41,875 nt of DNA from Nymphaea colorata. Its lineage: Eukaryota; Streptophyta; Magnoliopsida; Nymphaeales; Nymphaeaceae. The notes beneath the pieces were generated by a model. It was not told the origin of the DNA. It worked only from the letters and a program-made list of their open reading frames with translations, and did not search any database. Positions 29,952 through 41,301 of the stretch are shown here, in pieces (within the stretch, counting starts at the first letter, position 1; each line of letters opens with the position of its first letter). The position numbers and the translations under genes were made by a program. The DNA is taken from NCBI RefSeq assembly GCF_008831285.2, contig NW_022205152.1:1-41875 (forward strand). Reading direction: 5' to 3'.

Positions 29952-31328
29952 ATGATCCTCAATATCAATCATCATAATTAAACTTGTATTAGAAGGAATG
30001 ATGAGAATTTTGTTTGCTTTCCGCCATTATTACATTCCACTATGGCTCAGTCAGTAAATTATTCATTTTTCGCGCTAATTTGGTCTAAAATTATGGCCAT
30101 TGGATTAACCCAATAAAATGGCGGTGATGCAAAGGATAAAGTGAGCTTAGAGTTGGTGAATGATCTTGAATGCCTTTTACCATCGTGATTCTGCTAATCA
30201 GCCAAACCTGAGTCTACTTTGTTTAGCATATTCTATGCAGCAGGACTAGCCAAAAGTTGCCTTGGATCTTTTTACCGAATAAAGGAATCAACAGATAAGG
30301 TTTTGATACATTAAACCAAGATACGGAATCTTTACCATCTGTTTTATACCTTCTCGATGAACGAAGAGCAGAATGTTCTGCTAACAGGAGAGCTCTTACC
30401 CACCATCAAATCATAACCTAAATCCCTTCATACATGGCGATCAGGAGCACAGAAAAGAGACAGCTTGTATTGGCTGAAACAAAGTTGATTGGGCACTGTA
30501 GTTTCTGATTGAGTGCGAGATAGAGGGAGCTCAGGAGGCATCGTGTGACACCATTGAGGGTTGACTTACTGTAAGCAACTATAAAATTCTGTCAGAGATA
30601 AGTCTCTTCTATTGCTCAATAGTCTTCCTGGCCAGTCCCACCCCTTTATTTATCATCTGGTCTCTCACAAACCGGCTGTAAGCATTCATGGACTTTGTAA
30701 AAATAAGAAAAAAAATGTGAATGGGAAATTGTAATTTAGCTTCATAGAGCCTTTGGGACATAACAATCGTCAAAAATAACAAACAGAAAACGACTGTTTT
30801 ACTTTTTTCGATAGTTAATATATAACTTTGATGAATATAATCTTCGAAGATTAATCGACAAAAGAAATCCTGACTGTTGGCTGCTAAGGTATTTCTTCAT
30901 ATATTTCCGCCCTTGTAATACTGAGAGCCGATAGAGGGAGAGTATCCCAGGATTGCTAGTTATGAAATATGGATCTCCAGCAGGAATTTTGAAAATAGTC
31001 AGTTCATTTCCCCAGAACAGCCCTTTTCACAAGGAAAACATTAAAATTAAAGGGAAAGAGGACTCTATATAATAAGGACTGTCCCTCTGAGACTTTGTTT
31101 TCACCCAGTCACGCCGAAGAGAAAAAATCACTCCCATTTTCACAAATGATATCAAAATTCAAAACAACAGAAAACCGTACGGCAGTTGATCCAAAGGCAC
31201 TTTCCCAATCCGCATTTCCTTGGGACATCCCAAAAACCATACCAAAGACTCCTTTTATTAACCCATATTTTACTGATGATCGTATTTTTGCATTTTGGAT
31301 TTGAGTTGTTTATAATCATAAAATAAGA
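29952..31328. other. Intergenic module between copies N and O
   Basis: 3' flank (TGAATGATCCTCAATATC), a much decayed trace of the duplicated gene end (about 30140-30240), element Z/R-like block 30240-30850 (CCGAATAAAGGAATCAACAG, TATATAACTTTGATGAATAT), then the upstream block of O with GGGACATCCC at 31222-31231 (107 nt before ATG) and TTATAAT at 31310-31316. Confidence 0.5.
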
Positions 31329-32048
31329 ATGGAATTTCAACTCAAAATCCTCACTACCTTCCTCATCCTCCTTTGCTGTAGCAATTCCAAAGACTGGCAG
31401 GCCTCAGGCAACATGAGCGAATCAAATATGACAGCCATCAATGGCTATATTGAGGCTAACTTTAACAGGGCACTTATCGCAGACGATCTATCGGCCTCTA
31501 ACAATAAAGTTCTTGTAACTTTCGCTGGTAGTTTTTCAACTCATCTGAATGGCCTTTGGGATGAGGCCTGGAACGTGGTGATAGCTTACAATTCTTAACC
31601 TGTGTAGAACCCTGACACCGTAGTCTATGGATACGCCTTCAGGGACCACTGGATGTGGGTTAACGGAATCTGGATGTACGATAACCACTATGTGGGCATC
31701 ATCGTTTGGAAAGACTACAACTGCCTGCAGTGGAGGAGCTACGATTCAAATATAGATATTTTTACCTCTTACGATACGGCTACAAGGTCCGGATTTATAA
31801 AGGCAGTTAACAGTTTCGTGGCCTCAGCAAACAAAGAAGACATTTGGGGAACAGCCTTCCGCTTTATGGACTATGCAGTCAACAACCATGCAGTGTTCCA
31901 AGGAGATAAGGCCTTCACTGTCATTACGAGCCAGTCAGGCACTGTGAAATTCTATGGGAGGTTCTGTGCCAAAGATTACTTATTCAATTATCGCCTTGGC
32001 TCCAGCCCAACAAATTGGGGACGGATTTTTATCCTTCAGATGAGATGA
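31329..32048 (+). CDS. Secreted GNMS/WKDYNC family protein, copy O
   Basis: Intact 239-residue member, ATG 31329 to TGA 32046-32048, with reassigned TAA and TAG four codons apart before NPDTVVYGY. Signal peptide MEFQLKILTTFLILLCC, mature KDWQASGNMSESNMT. Core LWDEAWNVVIAY, YGYAFRDHWMWVNGIWM, IVWKDYNCLQWRSYD, EDIWGTAFRFMDYAVNNH, FQGDKAFTVITSQS, FYGRFCAKDYLFNYRLGS, NWGRIFILQMR. Standard translation would split it in two. Function unknown. Confidence 0.9.
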
Positions 32049-32279
32049 ATGATCTTCAATATCCATTATCATAATTATAAATCTGCTATCTTTAATAGAA
32101 TATCGCATACCTCAAAGATGATCGAATGATAGGCTTCGTTCCCTTAGTTTCCGATTGATTCAGTGCTCTTATTGTTTGTTTTTCTGTCGAATTGCTATGA
32201 GGTGTATTGAGCAATAGTAATCAAAGTGAATAACAAAGTATTATCACCTTAAGGACTTGAGCAAAAGCCATCATTTTGC

Positions 32280-32740
32280 ATTCTTTTTGATAGGCAAACA
32301 AGAGAAAACCCTTTCCTAATTTTTGTCATGATTGATATGAACTTTCTCCACCCAAACTCTACAGCTCAGTGAGGCGAGGTATGCGAGCCTTGAATTAGAT
32401 AGATTAAAATACAGACTTGCGAAAATGGTCTTGGGATGGCGGAGGCGAATCGTTCCATGCAAACATTATTAGATCATCATCGGAGGGGGACACATTAGCA
32501 GTATGGGGAGATATATTTTTGAATTGGCCACCAAATCACCCCATCCCGTCTCTCTTCGTAGCGTTATAGAAGGCTTTAGAATTTAAATCTCCACCTTCAT
32601 ATCCATCGATGAAAAAATAGAAAAAAATAAAACCGAACAAACTGATTAAGCGTTGGGAGAGTATGTGGAACCAAAATATTCTCCAAAATAATCGAAAACA
32701 ACTATCTTTTATTAGCTTTCCCTTATATATATAACTCTGA
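32280..32740 (+). pseudogene. Element Z copy, the longest continuous frame
   Basis: From about 32340 to at least 32720 one frame is open under the reassigned code: SEARYASLELDRLKYRLAKM, MVLGWRRRIVPCKHY, RSVIEGFRI, ISTFISIDEKIEKNKTEQTD, then LGEYVEPKYSPK. It aligns with REGIRFEHKLRYSL and SYATAPISLDENMENKT...REYLEEDYRQK elsewhere. The frame continues past 32720 but into AT-rich flank. No ATG with a TTATAAT box was found, so intact status is open. Confidence 0.5.
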
Positions 32741-33218
32741 TGATTGTATAATCTCGAAGGATTATAGCAACAGGTTTAAGAATCCCTCTACCAAAGAAGC
32801 CTTCTTACTTCCCAACCTTTTTCAGGAATTTGGCTAGTGAAGAAACATATTCTACTTTTGCTAATTATGATTTATGGACTTCCCGCCTATCAAGTAGGGG
32901 ATTATGTTTTATGTCTTTCAGTAAATTCTCAGGAATCGTTCACAATTTCTTTTTGGGGATTCAATAGTAAAATCGTCAAAAAACGGTTGGAAACACTCTG
33001 AAATGCATTTCTATACTCCTGTTTTTTCCTCCTGCAGTTGTAGGGAAAACAAATCCCATTTTTTTTTCACAGTTCAAAGCCAAAAACCTTAACTAAAATA
33101 AAAAAGAAATAAAAGAGCCCATTTCAGCAATCATTTATGCTGTATCGCTTTAATATGCGACTTAGACATGTTTTTTTTTTTGCTTTTTGATTTGGACTGT
33201 TTATAATACTAAGATAAG
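32741..33218. other. Upstream region of copy P
   Basis: AT-rich; the usual upstream block is not recognisable and no GGGACATCCC box is seen. TTATAAT at 33201-33207 lies 11 nt before ATG 33219. No gene. Confidence 0.4.
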
Positions 33219-33934
33219 ATGGACTTTCAACTCAAAATCCTCATTGCTTTTCTCGTTCTGCTCTCCTGCGCCAATACTGTTGACTGGCAGGGCTCAGGAA
33301 ACATGACCGAATAAAACATGACGGCTATCAACGACTATATCACTGTTAACTTCAACAGGTCATCAACATCCAACCCAATATCGACCTATGGTGACACGAC
33401 GCTTGCTGATTTCGCTACAGCCTTTTCAACCTACCTGAATAGCCTTTGGAATGAGGCCTGGAACGTAGTAGTTGCCTACAATACTCGGGTGGGCTAGAAC
33501 ACTGACTCTGTCCTCTATGGGTACGCCTTCAGGGACCACTGGATGTGGGTCAACGGAATATGGATGTACGATAACCACTATGTGGGCATCATCATCTGGA
33601 AGGACTACAACTGCCTGCAGTGGAGGAGTTATAACGGAAATATAGATCAACTTTCCTCTTATGACGCAACCTCTAAGAACTCATTTTTGGGCGCAATTAA
33701 TGCATACTCATCCTCGACATCATTCGATGATATTTGGGGATCAGCTTTCGGCTTTATGGACTATGCAGTCAACAACCATGCAGTGTTCCAAGGAGATAAG
33801 GCTTCACCATCATTATGAGCCAGTCGACCAGTATTAAATACTATGGAAATTTCTGTGCCAAGGACTACTATTTCTCTAGTAAGGCAGGCTCGATTCCTGC
33901 TAATTGGGACGCTCTTTGACCTCCAGATGCGGTG
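33219..33934 (+). pseudogene. Secreted-family gene with C-terminal single-base losses, copy P
   Basis: ATG 33219; intact through SFDDIWGSAFGFMDYAVNNH and FQGDKA, then one C is missing at about 33802 (AAGGCTTCACC for AAGGCCTTCACC), which shifts the frame. Two more single-base losses lie near the end (TTGGGACGC for TTGGGGACGC, GACCTCC for GACTCTCC). The expected TGA is at 33932-33934. The first 190 residues are good: GNMTE-x-NMT, LWNEAWNVVVAY, YGYAFRDHWMWVNGIWM, IIWKDYNCLQW. A separate fragment at 36653-36744 holds the same 3' end without these losses, so they arose after the duplication or are sequencing errors. Confidence 0.8.
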
Positions 33935-35151
33935 AATGATTTCGATATCGATTATGATGATTGAGCATTTATTCTCTACATTAAAAAGTTTGTTCTTCCA
34001 GAAGGATGCTGCTGATGATCTTAGCTGTTCTCCTTCCCACCCTATTTTTCAGCTCTCATACTTTCCATTTTTCGGACCGATTTGGGCATAAAGGCCGGCT
34101 GGTCTATCTGCACAAATGAGCCAACGAATAAATAGACTCTGATCAGAAAGTCCCAACATAGGCAATGCCCCTCTTCCTTTTTACGCTGTTTTGAAGAGTA
34201 AAGGAGGTGGTTTTTCCCTCGTAAAAATGCGCCCATCCCCATGATGATTGACCATATTCCCTCACTCGTAGAACTGCAAAAAGACATCATGAAGGGATCT
34301 TGCGTATCGCTTGAATAAAATCTAATGGGATCCGTAGTTTTTCATTGAGTGCGATGCAGAAGCAGCTCACTGAAGCCATCATGTGATACATTTGGGACTT
34401 GGCTTACTGTAAGCACTACAAAATCTGTCGGAGATGATCTCTTCTATTGCTCATAGTCCTCTGGCCAGTCCCGCCCTTCCTTCATCATCCGATCTCTCAC
34501 AAACCGACTGCCAACCTTCACACCTTTGAAAAAAATAAGAGAAAAGAATGCGAATGGGAAATTGTGGTTTGGCTTTGCAGAGGCGTTCGGACAAAAATAT
34601 TATCAAAGAAAACGGCGGACGACTGATTTTCTTTTTCCCATCGTTTATATATAACTTTGACGAATATAATCTTCGAAGATCATCGACACAGCAAACCCTG
34701 ACTGTCTGTCTTCGGAGTAGCTTTCCTTATGTTACCCATTTTCATGGAGGCGAGTGATGGGAAAAGCTGTCCTGGGACTGTTGGCGGCGAATCGTGTGGG
34801 GTCTCCGCCAGGAATTATAAAAACCACTCAGTTCATTTCCCCAAAGAGTCCTCTCACAAGGAAAACATTAAAGCAAGGGAAAGAGGACTCTACGCAATGG
34901 GACTGTCCCTCTGAGGCCCTGTTTTCACCCAGCCACGCCGAAGAGAAAAAATCACCCCCATTTTCACAAATGATATCAAAATCCCAAACCACCGCAAACC
35001 GTACGGCAGTGAATCCAAAGCACTGTCCCAATCCGCATTTCCTTGGGACATCCCAAAAACCCATACAGGAAACTCGTTTATTTACCCCTATTTTGCTGTT
35101 GATCGTATTTTTGCATTTCGGATTTGAGCTGTGTATAATCACAAAATAAGA
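33935..35151. other. Intergenic module between copies P and Q
   Basis: 3' flank 33935-34160 closely matches 39456-39680 behind copy T. 34160-34700 is an element Z/R-like block also found at 37735-38260 (CATAGGCAATGCCCC, then CCCTCGTAAAAATGCGCC). 34745-35151 is the upstream block of Q with GGGACATCCC at 35045-35054, 107 nt before ATG. No gene. Confidence 0.5.
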
Positions 35152-35844
35152 ATGGAGTTTCAGCTCAAAATCCTCACCCTTTTCCTGATCTGCTCTCCTG
35201 CGGAAATGCCTCGACTGGCAGGCCTCAGGCAACATGAGCGAATCAAACATGACAGCCATCAATGGCTATATAGCGGCTAACTTTGACAGGGCACATAAAC
35301 AAGATGACATATTCAACAAAAGATAGCTTACCTCTTTTGTGACTGATTTCTCCAACCACCTCAACAGCCTTTGGGACCCTGCTTGGAACGTGGTGGTCGC
35401 CTACAATATATACAGTGGGGTAAACCTGACGCAATAGTCTATGGGTACGCCTTCAGGGACCACTGGATGTGGATCAACGGAATCAAGATGATTGATAACC
35501 ACTATATGGGCATCATCTGGAAGGACTACAACTGCATTAAGTGGTGGACCATCAATATGAATTCTGTTGACAATTCTTTCAGCTCACTTGAAAAGGAACA
35601 AATCAGTCAGGCAGCTACCGCCTTCCAACCCCAGGCGGACAAAACTGACGTTTGGGGATCAGCCTTTAACTTTATTAACTTTGGAGTTAAGAACCATGCA
35701 GTCTTTCAAGGAGATAAGGCATTCACCATCATTACGAGCCAGGGAGATGTATATTTCTATGGCAGATTCTGTGCTAAAGATTACTATGCATATATATATA
35801 TCGGCCAGGGTTGGGGAAACTCTTTGCTGTTGCAGATGCGCTGA
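35152..35844 (+). pseudogene. Secreted-family gene with several single-base losses, copy Q
   Basis: ATG 35152, expected TGA 35842-35844. At least three one-base deletions: GATCTGC for GATTCTGC and GCCTCGACTGG for GCCCTCGACTGG in the signal-peptide region, and AACCTGACGC before AIVYGYAF (about 35430). A clean three-base loss makes MGIIWKDYN from MGIIIWKDYN. The remaining core is well kept (FRDHWMWINGIKM, NCIKWWTI, KTDVWGSAFNFINFGVKNH, FQGDKAFTIITSQG, FYGRFCAKDYY, WGNSLLLQMR). Good amino-acid conservation between the indels argues for recent loss or sequencing error. Confidence 0.8.
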
Positions 35845-36109
35845 AGGAATGATCTCAGAAACGAATTATCAATCATAATTAGTTATAACCATAAAATACT
35901 AATCTCATAATCCATAATCCAAAATAGGTGATGGGTGTTGTTGGCTTTTGGATGTTTCAAGTTAACTCCGATTCATTATTGAATTTTTATAAATTTTGAC
36001 AAATATCTTTTCTCTCTACTTGAATTAAAAGACCACAGTAAAGATAGGCAGGTAAGGACCGGCGGTTCCTCCTCCATCTAGCAGCCAATCACCAGCTCCT
36101 TGGGACTAA

Positions 36110-36613
36110 CTTATCCAACTACCTGAATGGCCTGTGGGATGAGGATTGGAATGTGGTGGTAGCATACAATTACGAACTTCGGCTGAATACTGGCTCCATA
36201 GTCTACGGCTACGCCTTTAGGAACCATTGGATGTGGGTTAACGGAATCTGGATGTACGATAACCACTATGTGGGAATTATCATCTGGGAGGACTGCAACT
36301 GCCTCAAATGGAGGGACTACAATCGATTTGTGGATTCTTCTGCCTCTTACGAAGTGACCACAAGGAACTCTTTTCAGTTGCAATTAACTGTTACATCGAT
36401 TCAACAAATCAAGCATCATTCTTTGCTTGGATGGAGTATTTAGCTAAGGAACAAGCTTTCTTTCAAAGAGATACCGCCTTCACTATCCTTATGAGTTAGT
36501 CAAGTGGCGTATATTTCTTTGGCAGGTTCTGTGCCAAAGATTACTTTTATGCTTATCGGGCTGGTTCCAGTCCATCAAACTGGGGACGAGCTTTGTTCCT
36601 TCAGATGCGGTGA
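36110..36613 (+). pseudogene. 5'-truncated, frameshifted secreted-family gene, copy S
   Basis: Begins inside the core (NYLNGLWDEDWNVVVAYNYE) with no signal peptide or promoter. Continues YGYAFRNHWMWVNGIWM, IIWEDCNCLKW (Lys-Asp-Tyr changed to Glu-Asp-Cys), a one-base frameshift near 36377, then FAWMEYLAKEQAFFQRDTAF, GRFCAKDYFYAYRAGSSPSN, LFLQMR-stop (TGA 36611-36613). The changes at otherwise fixed residues point to real decay. Confidence 0.8.
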
Positions 36614-36652
36614 ATGATCTCAATATCGATTATCATAATTAACAACTACTCG

Positions 36653-36744
36653 CAAATTTCTGTGCCAAGGACTACTATTTCTCTAGTAAGGCAGGCTCGA
36701 TTCCTGCTAATTGGGGACGCTCTTTGACTCTCCAGATGCGGTGA
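36653..36744 (+). pseudogene. Isolated 3' end matching copy P
   Basis: 92 nt, FCAKDYYFSSKAGSIPANWG then RSLTLQMR-stop, nearly identical to the end of copy P but lacking its deletions. It follows copy S directly, with its own 3' flank, and looks like the relic of an unequal crossover. Confidence 0.8.
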
Positions 36745-37031
36745 ATGATTTCCATATCAATTATTATAATAAAACCTTTACCATCTTTTCGGAATTTAAG
36801 TCTGCCATTTATGAAGGAATAATGAAGATTTGCCTACCTTCTCCCCATGTATAATGCTGATGAATGAGTTTTCCTCACAAAAGGCGGTTATTTCCGGTTT
36901 GATTAATGTAATTGTCCGCTACTAAAACTCAAAAACGATGTGGAGAATAACAAATTGGAGCGTAGACTAAAGCACAACTATGATGCCTAGGCAACGGCCT
37001 TCCCTTACTATTAAAATGTAGTTCTGGTCAT

Positions 37032-37193
37032 GAAAAAACACAATATAGCCTTCACCATCATCCTGAGCCAAAGTTTCAATGCGGTCCATTATGGGGAGTC
37101 TGTGCGAAGGATTACATGCTCGACAATCAAACGTATGGAACCAAGGAGAAAGGAGAGGATTGGGGAAACTCCCTGATTCTTCAGATCAGATGA
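37032..37193 (+). pseudogene. 3' fragment of a secreted-family gene
   Basis: KHNIAFTIILSQS, a decayed Cys motif, then after a frame change YGTKEKGEDWGNSLILQIR-stop (TGA 37191-37193). It belongs to no obvious subtype. The upstream part is unrecognisable. Confidence 0.65.
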
Positions 37194-38750
37194 ATGATCG
37201 ATGCATGCGATTATCATATCGACGATCAGATATTATTTGGGACTAATAAAACTTGGGTTATAAACTAAATCCAATCATTCTTTTATTAGGGACGATGAAT
37301 AAGCGAAGGGATCGAAGAATCCTTTAGCTTTTTTTGGTATATGATTTCCTCGAAATCAGCCTACAAAACGCAATAGGCCTCCACATCTAATCATGACTCA
37401 AGCCTATGGCTTCTTCTTCTACGAAGGGCGGATTGCACTGTTGAGGAAGGCCAATCTATCTTCAAGGGACGATCTCACTCTAAAAGGAACTTGTTGGTCC
37501 TTCCTGTACTACCCTCTGCTTGGAGTTGTTGGATGAACGGCTTAGGTTTCCCACCTTCCCTTGGTCTCCCGCGCATTATTGCGTTTTACTTTAGGTGGCT
37601 GTCCTACGTTCATTCACTTCACTCGGCCTTATGCACCGCTTCCTTCATAGGCGGCGATGGGAAAGTGAGCCTTGCTCGTAGTTAGGAGTCTTCACTTTTC
37701 CCTAATGAGCGAATCGGGAGACAGTCTTTGAAGAATAAGTCCTAACATAGGCAATGCCCCTTTTCCTTTTTACGCTGTTTTGAAGAGTAAAGGATGTGCG
37801 TTTTCCCTCGTAAAAATGCGCCAATGTCCATCATGATTGATCGTATTCCCTTCCTCCATCCAATCACTGATAACGACAGCAAAAGGGATCTTGCTATTTG
37901 CTTTTAATACAGTAAAAGGAGCATCCTTAGCCAGTGAGGGCGGACGCTGCCCATCGATGCATCACGCGGCACCTCCGAAACACCCCTTCGAAACGAATAT
38001 GAACCGCTTTAAAAGCAGTCTCCCTGATTGGCCATCAGTCCTCCTCACCAGTCCCAACCTTGGGGTATCACCCAGCCTCCCAAATTTCGGCTGCCGTTCT
38101 CATATACCTCCAAAAATATGAGAAAAAAATGGGGAAAAAGTGCTTAGGCTTCGGGGAGCCTATGAAACACTATAATTATTGAAGGCCATATCAACCATAA
38201 AATTTTACTTTTTATTGTATTTTTTCTTTCCATCGCTTATTTATAACTTCAATGATCGATTCATATGAGTTTGTACGTATTGAATATAATTTTTGACTGT
38301 TAGCTGCCGAAGTATATTCAGAAACGCTCTCCCCATTTTCGTGCTCTCAGCCGAAGGGGGAAAAGCAATGTAGCGCTGTTAGTTGTGGGTTGGAGTCCCT
38401 CGAAGGGAATAAAAAGTTTGTGATTTGCATTCCCACGAAAGCCACTTTTCACAACGCGAATATGAAAATGAAGGCGGAGGGAGGACTCTATTCGAAGCGG
38501 ACTGTCCTTGGGTGGCACTGTCTTCGTAGTTTAGCGACATGCAGAAAAATCACCCCATTTTTAAATATAAAATGGAAATCCCAAACAGCCTCAAACCGTG
38601 CAGCAGTGAATCCAAAGGCACTGTCCCAATCCGCATTTCCTTGGGACATCCCAAAAACCCATACCAAAGACTATGTTAATTTACCCCTATTTTGCTGTTG
38701 ATCGTATTTTTGCTTTTTGGATTTGAGTTGTTTATAATCATAAAACAAAG
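37194..38750. other. Intergenic module upstream of copy T
   Basis: 37194-37735 shows no clear gene. 37735-38260 is an R/element Z relative: plus-strand frame 37837-38121 reads NMNRFKSSLPDWPSVLLTSP and PNFGCRSHIPPKI, matching the minus strand of R3. 38320-38750 is the upstream block of T, an inverted match of 15172-15718, with GGGACATCCC at 38643-38652 (108 nt before ATG) and TTATAAT at 38732-38738. Confidence 0.55.
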
Positions 38751-39455
38751 ATGGAGTTTCAACTCAAAATCCTCACCCTTTTCCTGATTCTGCTCTCCTG
38801 CGGAAAAGCTGTTGACTGGCAGGCCGCAGGCAACATGAGCGAATCAAACATGACCGTCATCAATGGCTATATAGCGGCTAACTTGGACAGGACACTCCTA
38901 AAAGACACGGTTACGTCCTCTACAGCCCTAAAAGATTTTGCAATCGCTTTTTCAAATTATCTGAATGGCCTTTGGGACCCTGCTTGGAACGTGGTGGTCG
39001 CCTACAATAATGAAGTTGGAATAAATATTGATACTATAGTCTATGGGTACGCCTTCAGGGACCACTGGATGTGGGTCAACGGAATCAAGATGAATGACAA
39101 CCACTACGTGGGAATTATCATCTGGAAGGACTACAACTGCATTAAGTGGTGGAGCTTGGGTGTATGGCCTGATGCCATATCCTCTTACGACGCTACCACA
39201 GGTGCCCAAATTAAAGCTGCATTTCAAGCTTTTGCAAGTCAAACCGATAAATCTGACGTTTGGGGATCGGCCTTCCGCTTTATGGACTATGCAGTTAAGA
39301 ACCATGCATTCTTCCAAGGAGATAAGGCCTTCACCGTCATCATGGGTCAATCACTACTTCTATCAATGTTTGGAAGGTTCTGTGCCAAGGGCTACTATTG
39401 CTCTCTTGGTATGGACACAAAATGGGAGAAGTATTTCTTCCTGTAGATGAGGTGA
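38751..39455 (+). CDS. Secreted GNMS/WKDYNC family protein, copy T
   Basis: Intact 234-residue member, ATG 38751 to TGA 39453-39455; a TAG three codons before the stop replaces the Gln codon of the LQMR end. Signal peptide MEFQLKILTLFLILLSCGKA, mature VDWQAAGNMSESNMT. Core LWDPAWNVVVAY, YGYAFRDHWMWVNGIKM, IIWKDYNCIKWWSL, SDVWGSAFRFMDYAVKNH, FQGDKAFTVIMGQS, MFGRFCAKGYYCSL. It has a third late Cys (YYCSL) and a shortened tail with WEKYFF where others have WGRSLI. Best partner is copy I on the other arm. Function unknown. Confidence 0.88.
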
Positions 39456-39677
39456 ATGATCTCAATATCGATTATGATGATTTAGCATTTATTCTCTACA
39501 TTAAAAAGTCTGTTCTTTCAGGATGCTGATGATCTTTGTTGTTCTCCTTCCCACCCTATTTCACCAGCTCTCATACTGTCCACATTTCGAACCGATTTGG
39601 GGCATAAAGTTCAGCTGTTCTATCTGCACAAATGAGCCAACGAATAAATAGACTCTGATCAGAAAGTCCCAACATAG

Positions 39678-39748
39678 TTTTATGCTTATCTGGCTGGCTC
39701 CAGTCCATCAAACTGGAGGCGAGCTTTGTTCCTTTAGATGTAGCGAAT
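39678..39748 (+). pseudogene. Isolated 3' end matching copy S
   Basis: FYAYLAGSSPSNWRRALFL, as in copy S, but the stop context GCGGTGAATGAT has become TAGCGAATGAT, so the TGA is lost. Lies after the shared 3' flank of T. Confidence 0.7.
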
Positions 39749-40109
39749 GATTTCATATCGATTATGAGCCATCGCACTACTACCAAAAACCCATCGCACT
39801 TGTATTTTCTAGCTATCGTGCTAAGTTGTTCCACCCATTTTTTATGGAATATAACCTGCTGTTAATACTACCTCGTATGCTTAAGTATTGGCTTATTCGG
39901 ACCTGAGCATCCAAAAAGTTTATCATTATCTTTATATTATTGCAAACAACTGCCAAAACAATATGAATCTATTGTAATTTTTAAGAATTACCCATTAATC
40001 CATAATTAAGCCGAAAACAGTTTAATATTCCTAGCCTGACATTCCGATCCCATACTTCCAGCTGCCTATTGACTCACTCCTCATGTTCTTGATGCTTCAT
40101 ACCTATTTT
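39749..40109. other. Intergenic AT-rich stretch
   Basis: No gene, repeat or known motif recognised. Confidence 0.35.
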
Positions 40110-40760
40110 TCCGAATTATTTGGGATGATTATCCAACCAAATGAAGGGAACGTAAGGCGAGTGTAGCTAATACCTGAGGAATCAACTGCGGAATGGCCGG
40201 CTTAGAGGCAAAGGACCAAAGGACTGACTCGTGGACAAGGGGGGAGGAACAGCGAGCTTGATCCTGACTCACCGATGGACGAAAGGATTGTCTGTCATTC
40301 ATCTCTTATGGTAATAAAGAGCACCGACCATCCTTCGTTTATGCTCTTCGACGAATGGGGAGCAGGAGGCCCTCCTGAAGAAGGGATGATTTGCAGCATG
40401 ATTGATATGGCGGCCCGCCAACTCTTCAGTCAAGGCGGGCCTTTATCATATGAGCATACACTTTGATACGGTTCAGTGGGATGGGGAACGAAAGGTTTGG
40501 AGTGCGAAGGAGGTGCAGCCTATGGGAAGCAGCATGATGGATGGCGGCATATTGAGAATAGCGTGGGAGTACTTTGGAACTGAGCATTGTTATACTAGTG
40601 GTGATGCTTTCTCCTGGTCGATGCTTAGCCTTCAGAGCATCGTGGAAGCTTTCGAATTTTGGCTACCTGCCTCATTTTCCTGGATGAAATAAAGCAAAAG
40701 AAATCCGATCTGAAAAGTAATTCATCGTTGAAGTGCACTTTGCGACAGACTTTCGTCAAA
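40110..40760 (+). pseudogene. Element Z copy near the right end
   Basis: Pieces in changing frames: MIDMAARQLFSQGGPLSYEH, LECEGGAAYGKQ, DGWRHIENSVGV, and at the end ATCLIFLDEIKQKKSDLKSN then CTLRQTFVKNN, the last aligning with ATAPISLDENMENKTKPKKR. The diverged LDE peptide survives despite frameshifts further upstream. Confidence 0.45.
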
Positions 40761-41301
40761 AATAATGGAAACCCACCGCCTGTTTTATTTTATTTTATGC
40801 TTTGTATAATTTCGAGGGATATAACTCCTGAGCGAAATCACAAAAAAGTGAATATTTCGCCGAAGAAGCCGTCCGTTGTATGAATTTTGCCATTTTTTGG
40901 GAGAGGTTCGATGGAGGAACGAAAATGCTGTGAGGTTGCTGGTGAGCTGATCGCGATTATCAAAGAATAATCGGATTGCCATTAACGCCCTTCGAAGGGA
41001 GACCTCTTCTGCAGCAAATGGAAAACGAACCGAAAACGATAACTGCAAAGGACGCCGACTGCCATTCCGAGGATTATATTATCACTTGCTTTGTTTGGAG
41101 AAACGGCCCCGACTATTATCGAAAAGCGAAGGCTCAAAAAATTAAAACAATAGGCTGGGCGAACCGAAGGACCTTTCCGATCCGCCTTTCCATCGGACAT
41201 CCCAAATATCTCTTCGGAAGACTCTGTTTTATTGCCCTTATTTTGCTTTTGACCGTATTTTTGCACTCCGCATTCGAGTCGTTTATAATCATTAAATAAG
41301 A
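40761..41301 (+). promoter_or_regulatory. Upstream block of copy U
   Basis: Same order as the 28700-29228 block but diverged. The box is CGGACATCCC near 41198, about 105 nt before ATG, and a TTATAAT box sits at about 41283-41289. An open frame of 107 codons (40976-41299) ends in a hydrophobic segment ALILLLTVFLH like the PILLLIVFLH of other blocks. Confidence 0.5.

Noticed and set aside
40976-41299. 107-codon plus-strand frame with a hydrophobic end as a small membrane protein
   Set aside because: The hydrophobic part overlaps the shared promoter block; frames differ between copies and only the DNA is conserved.
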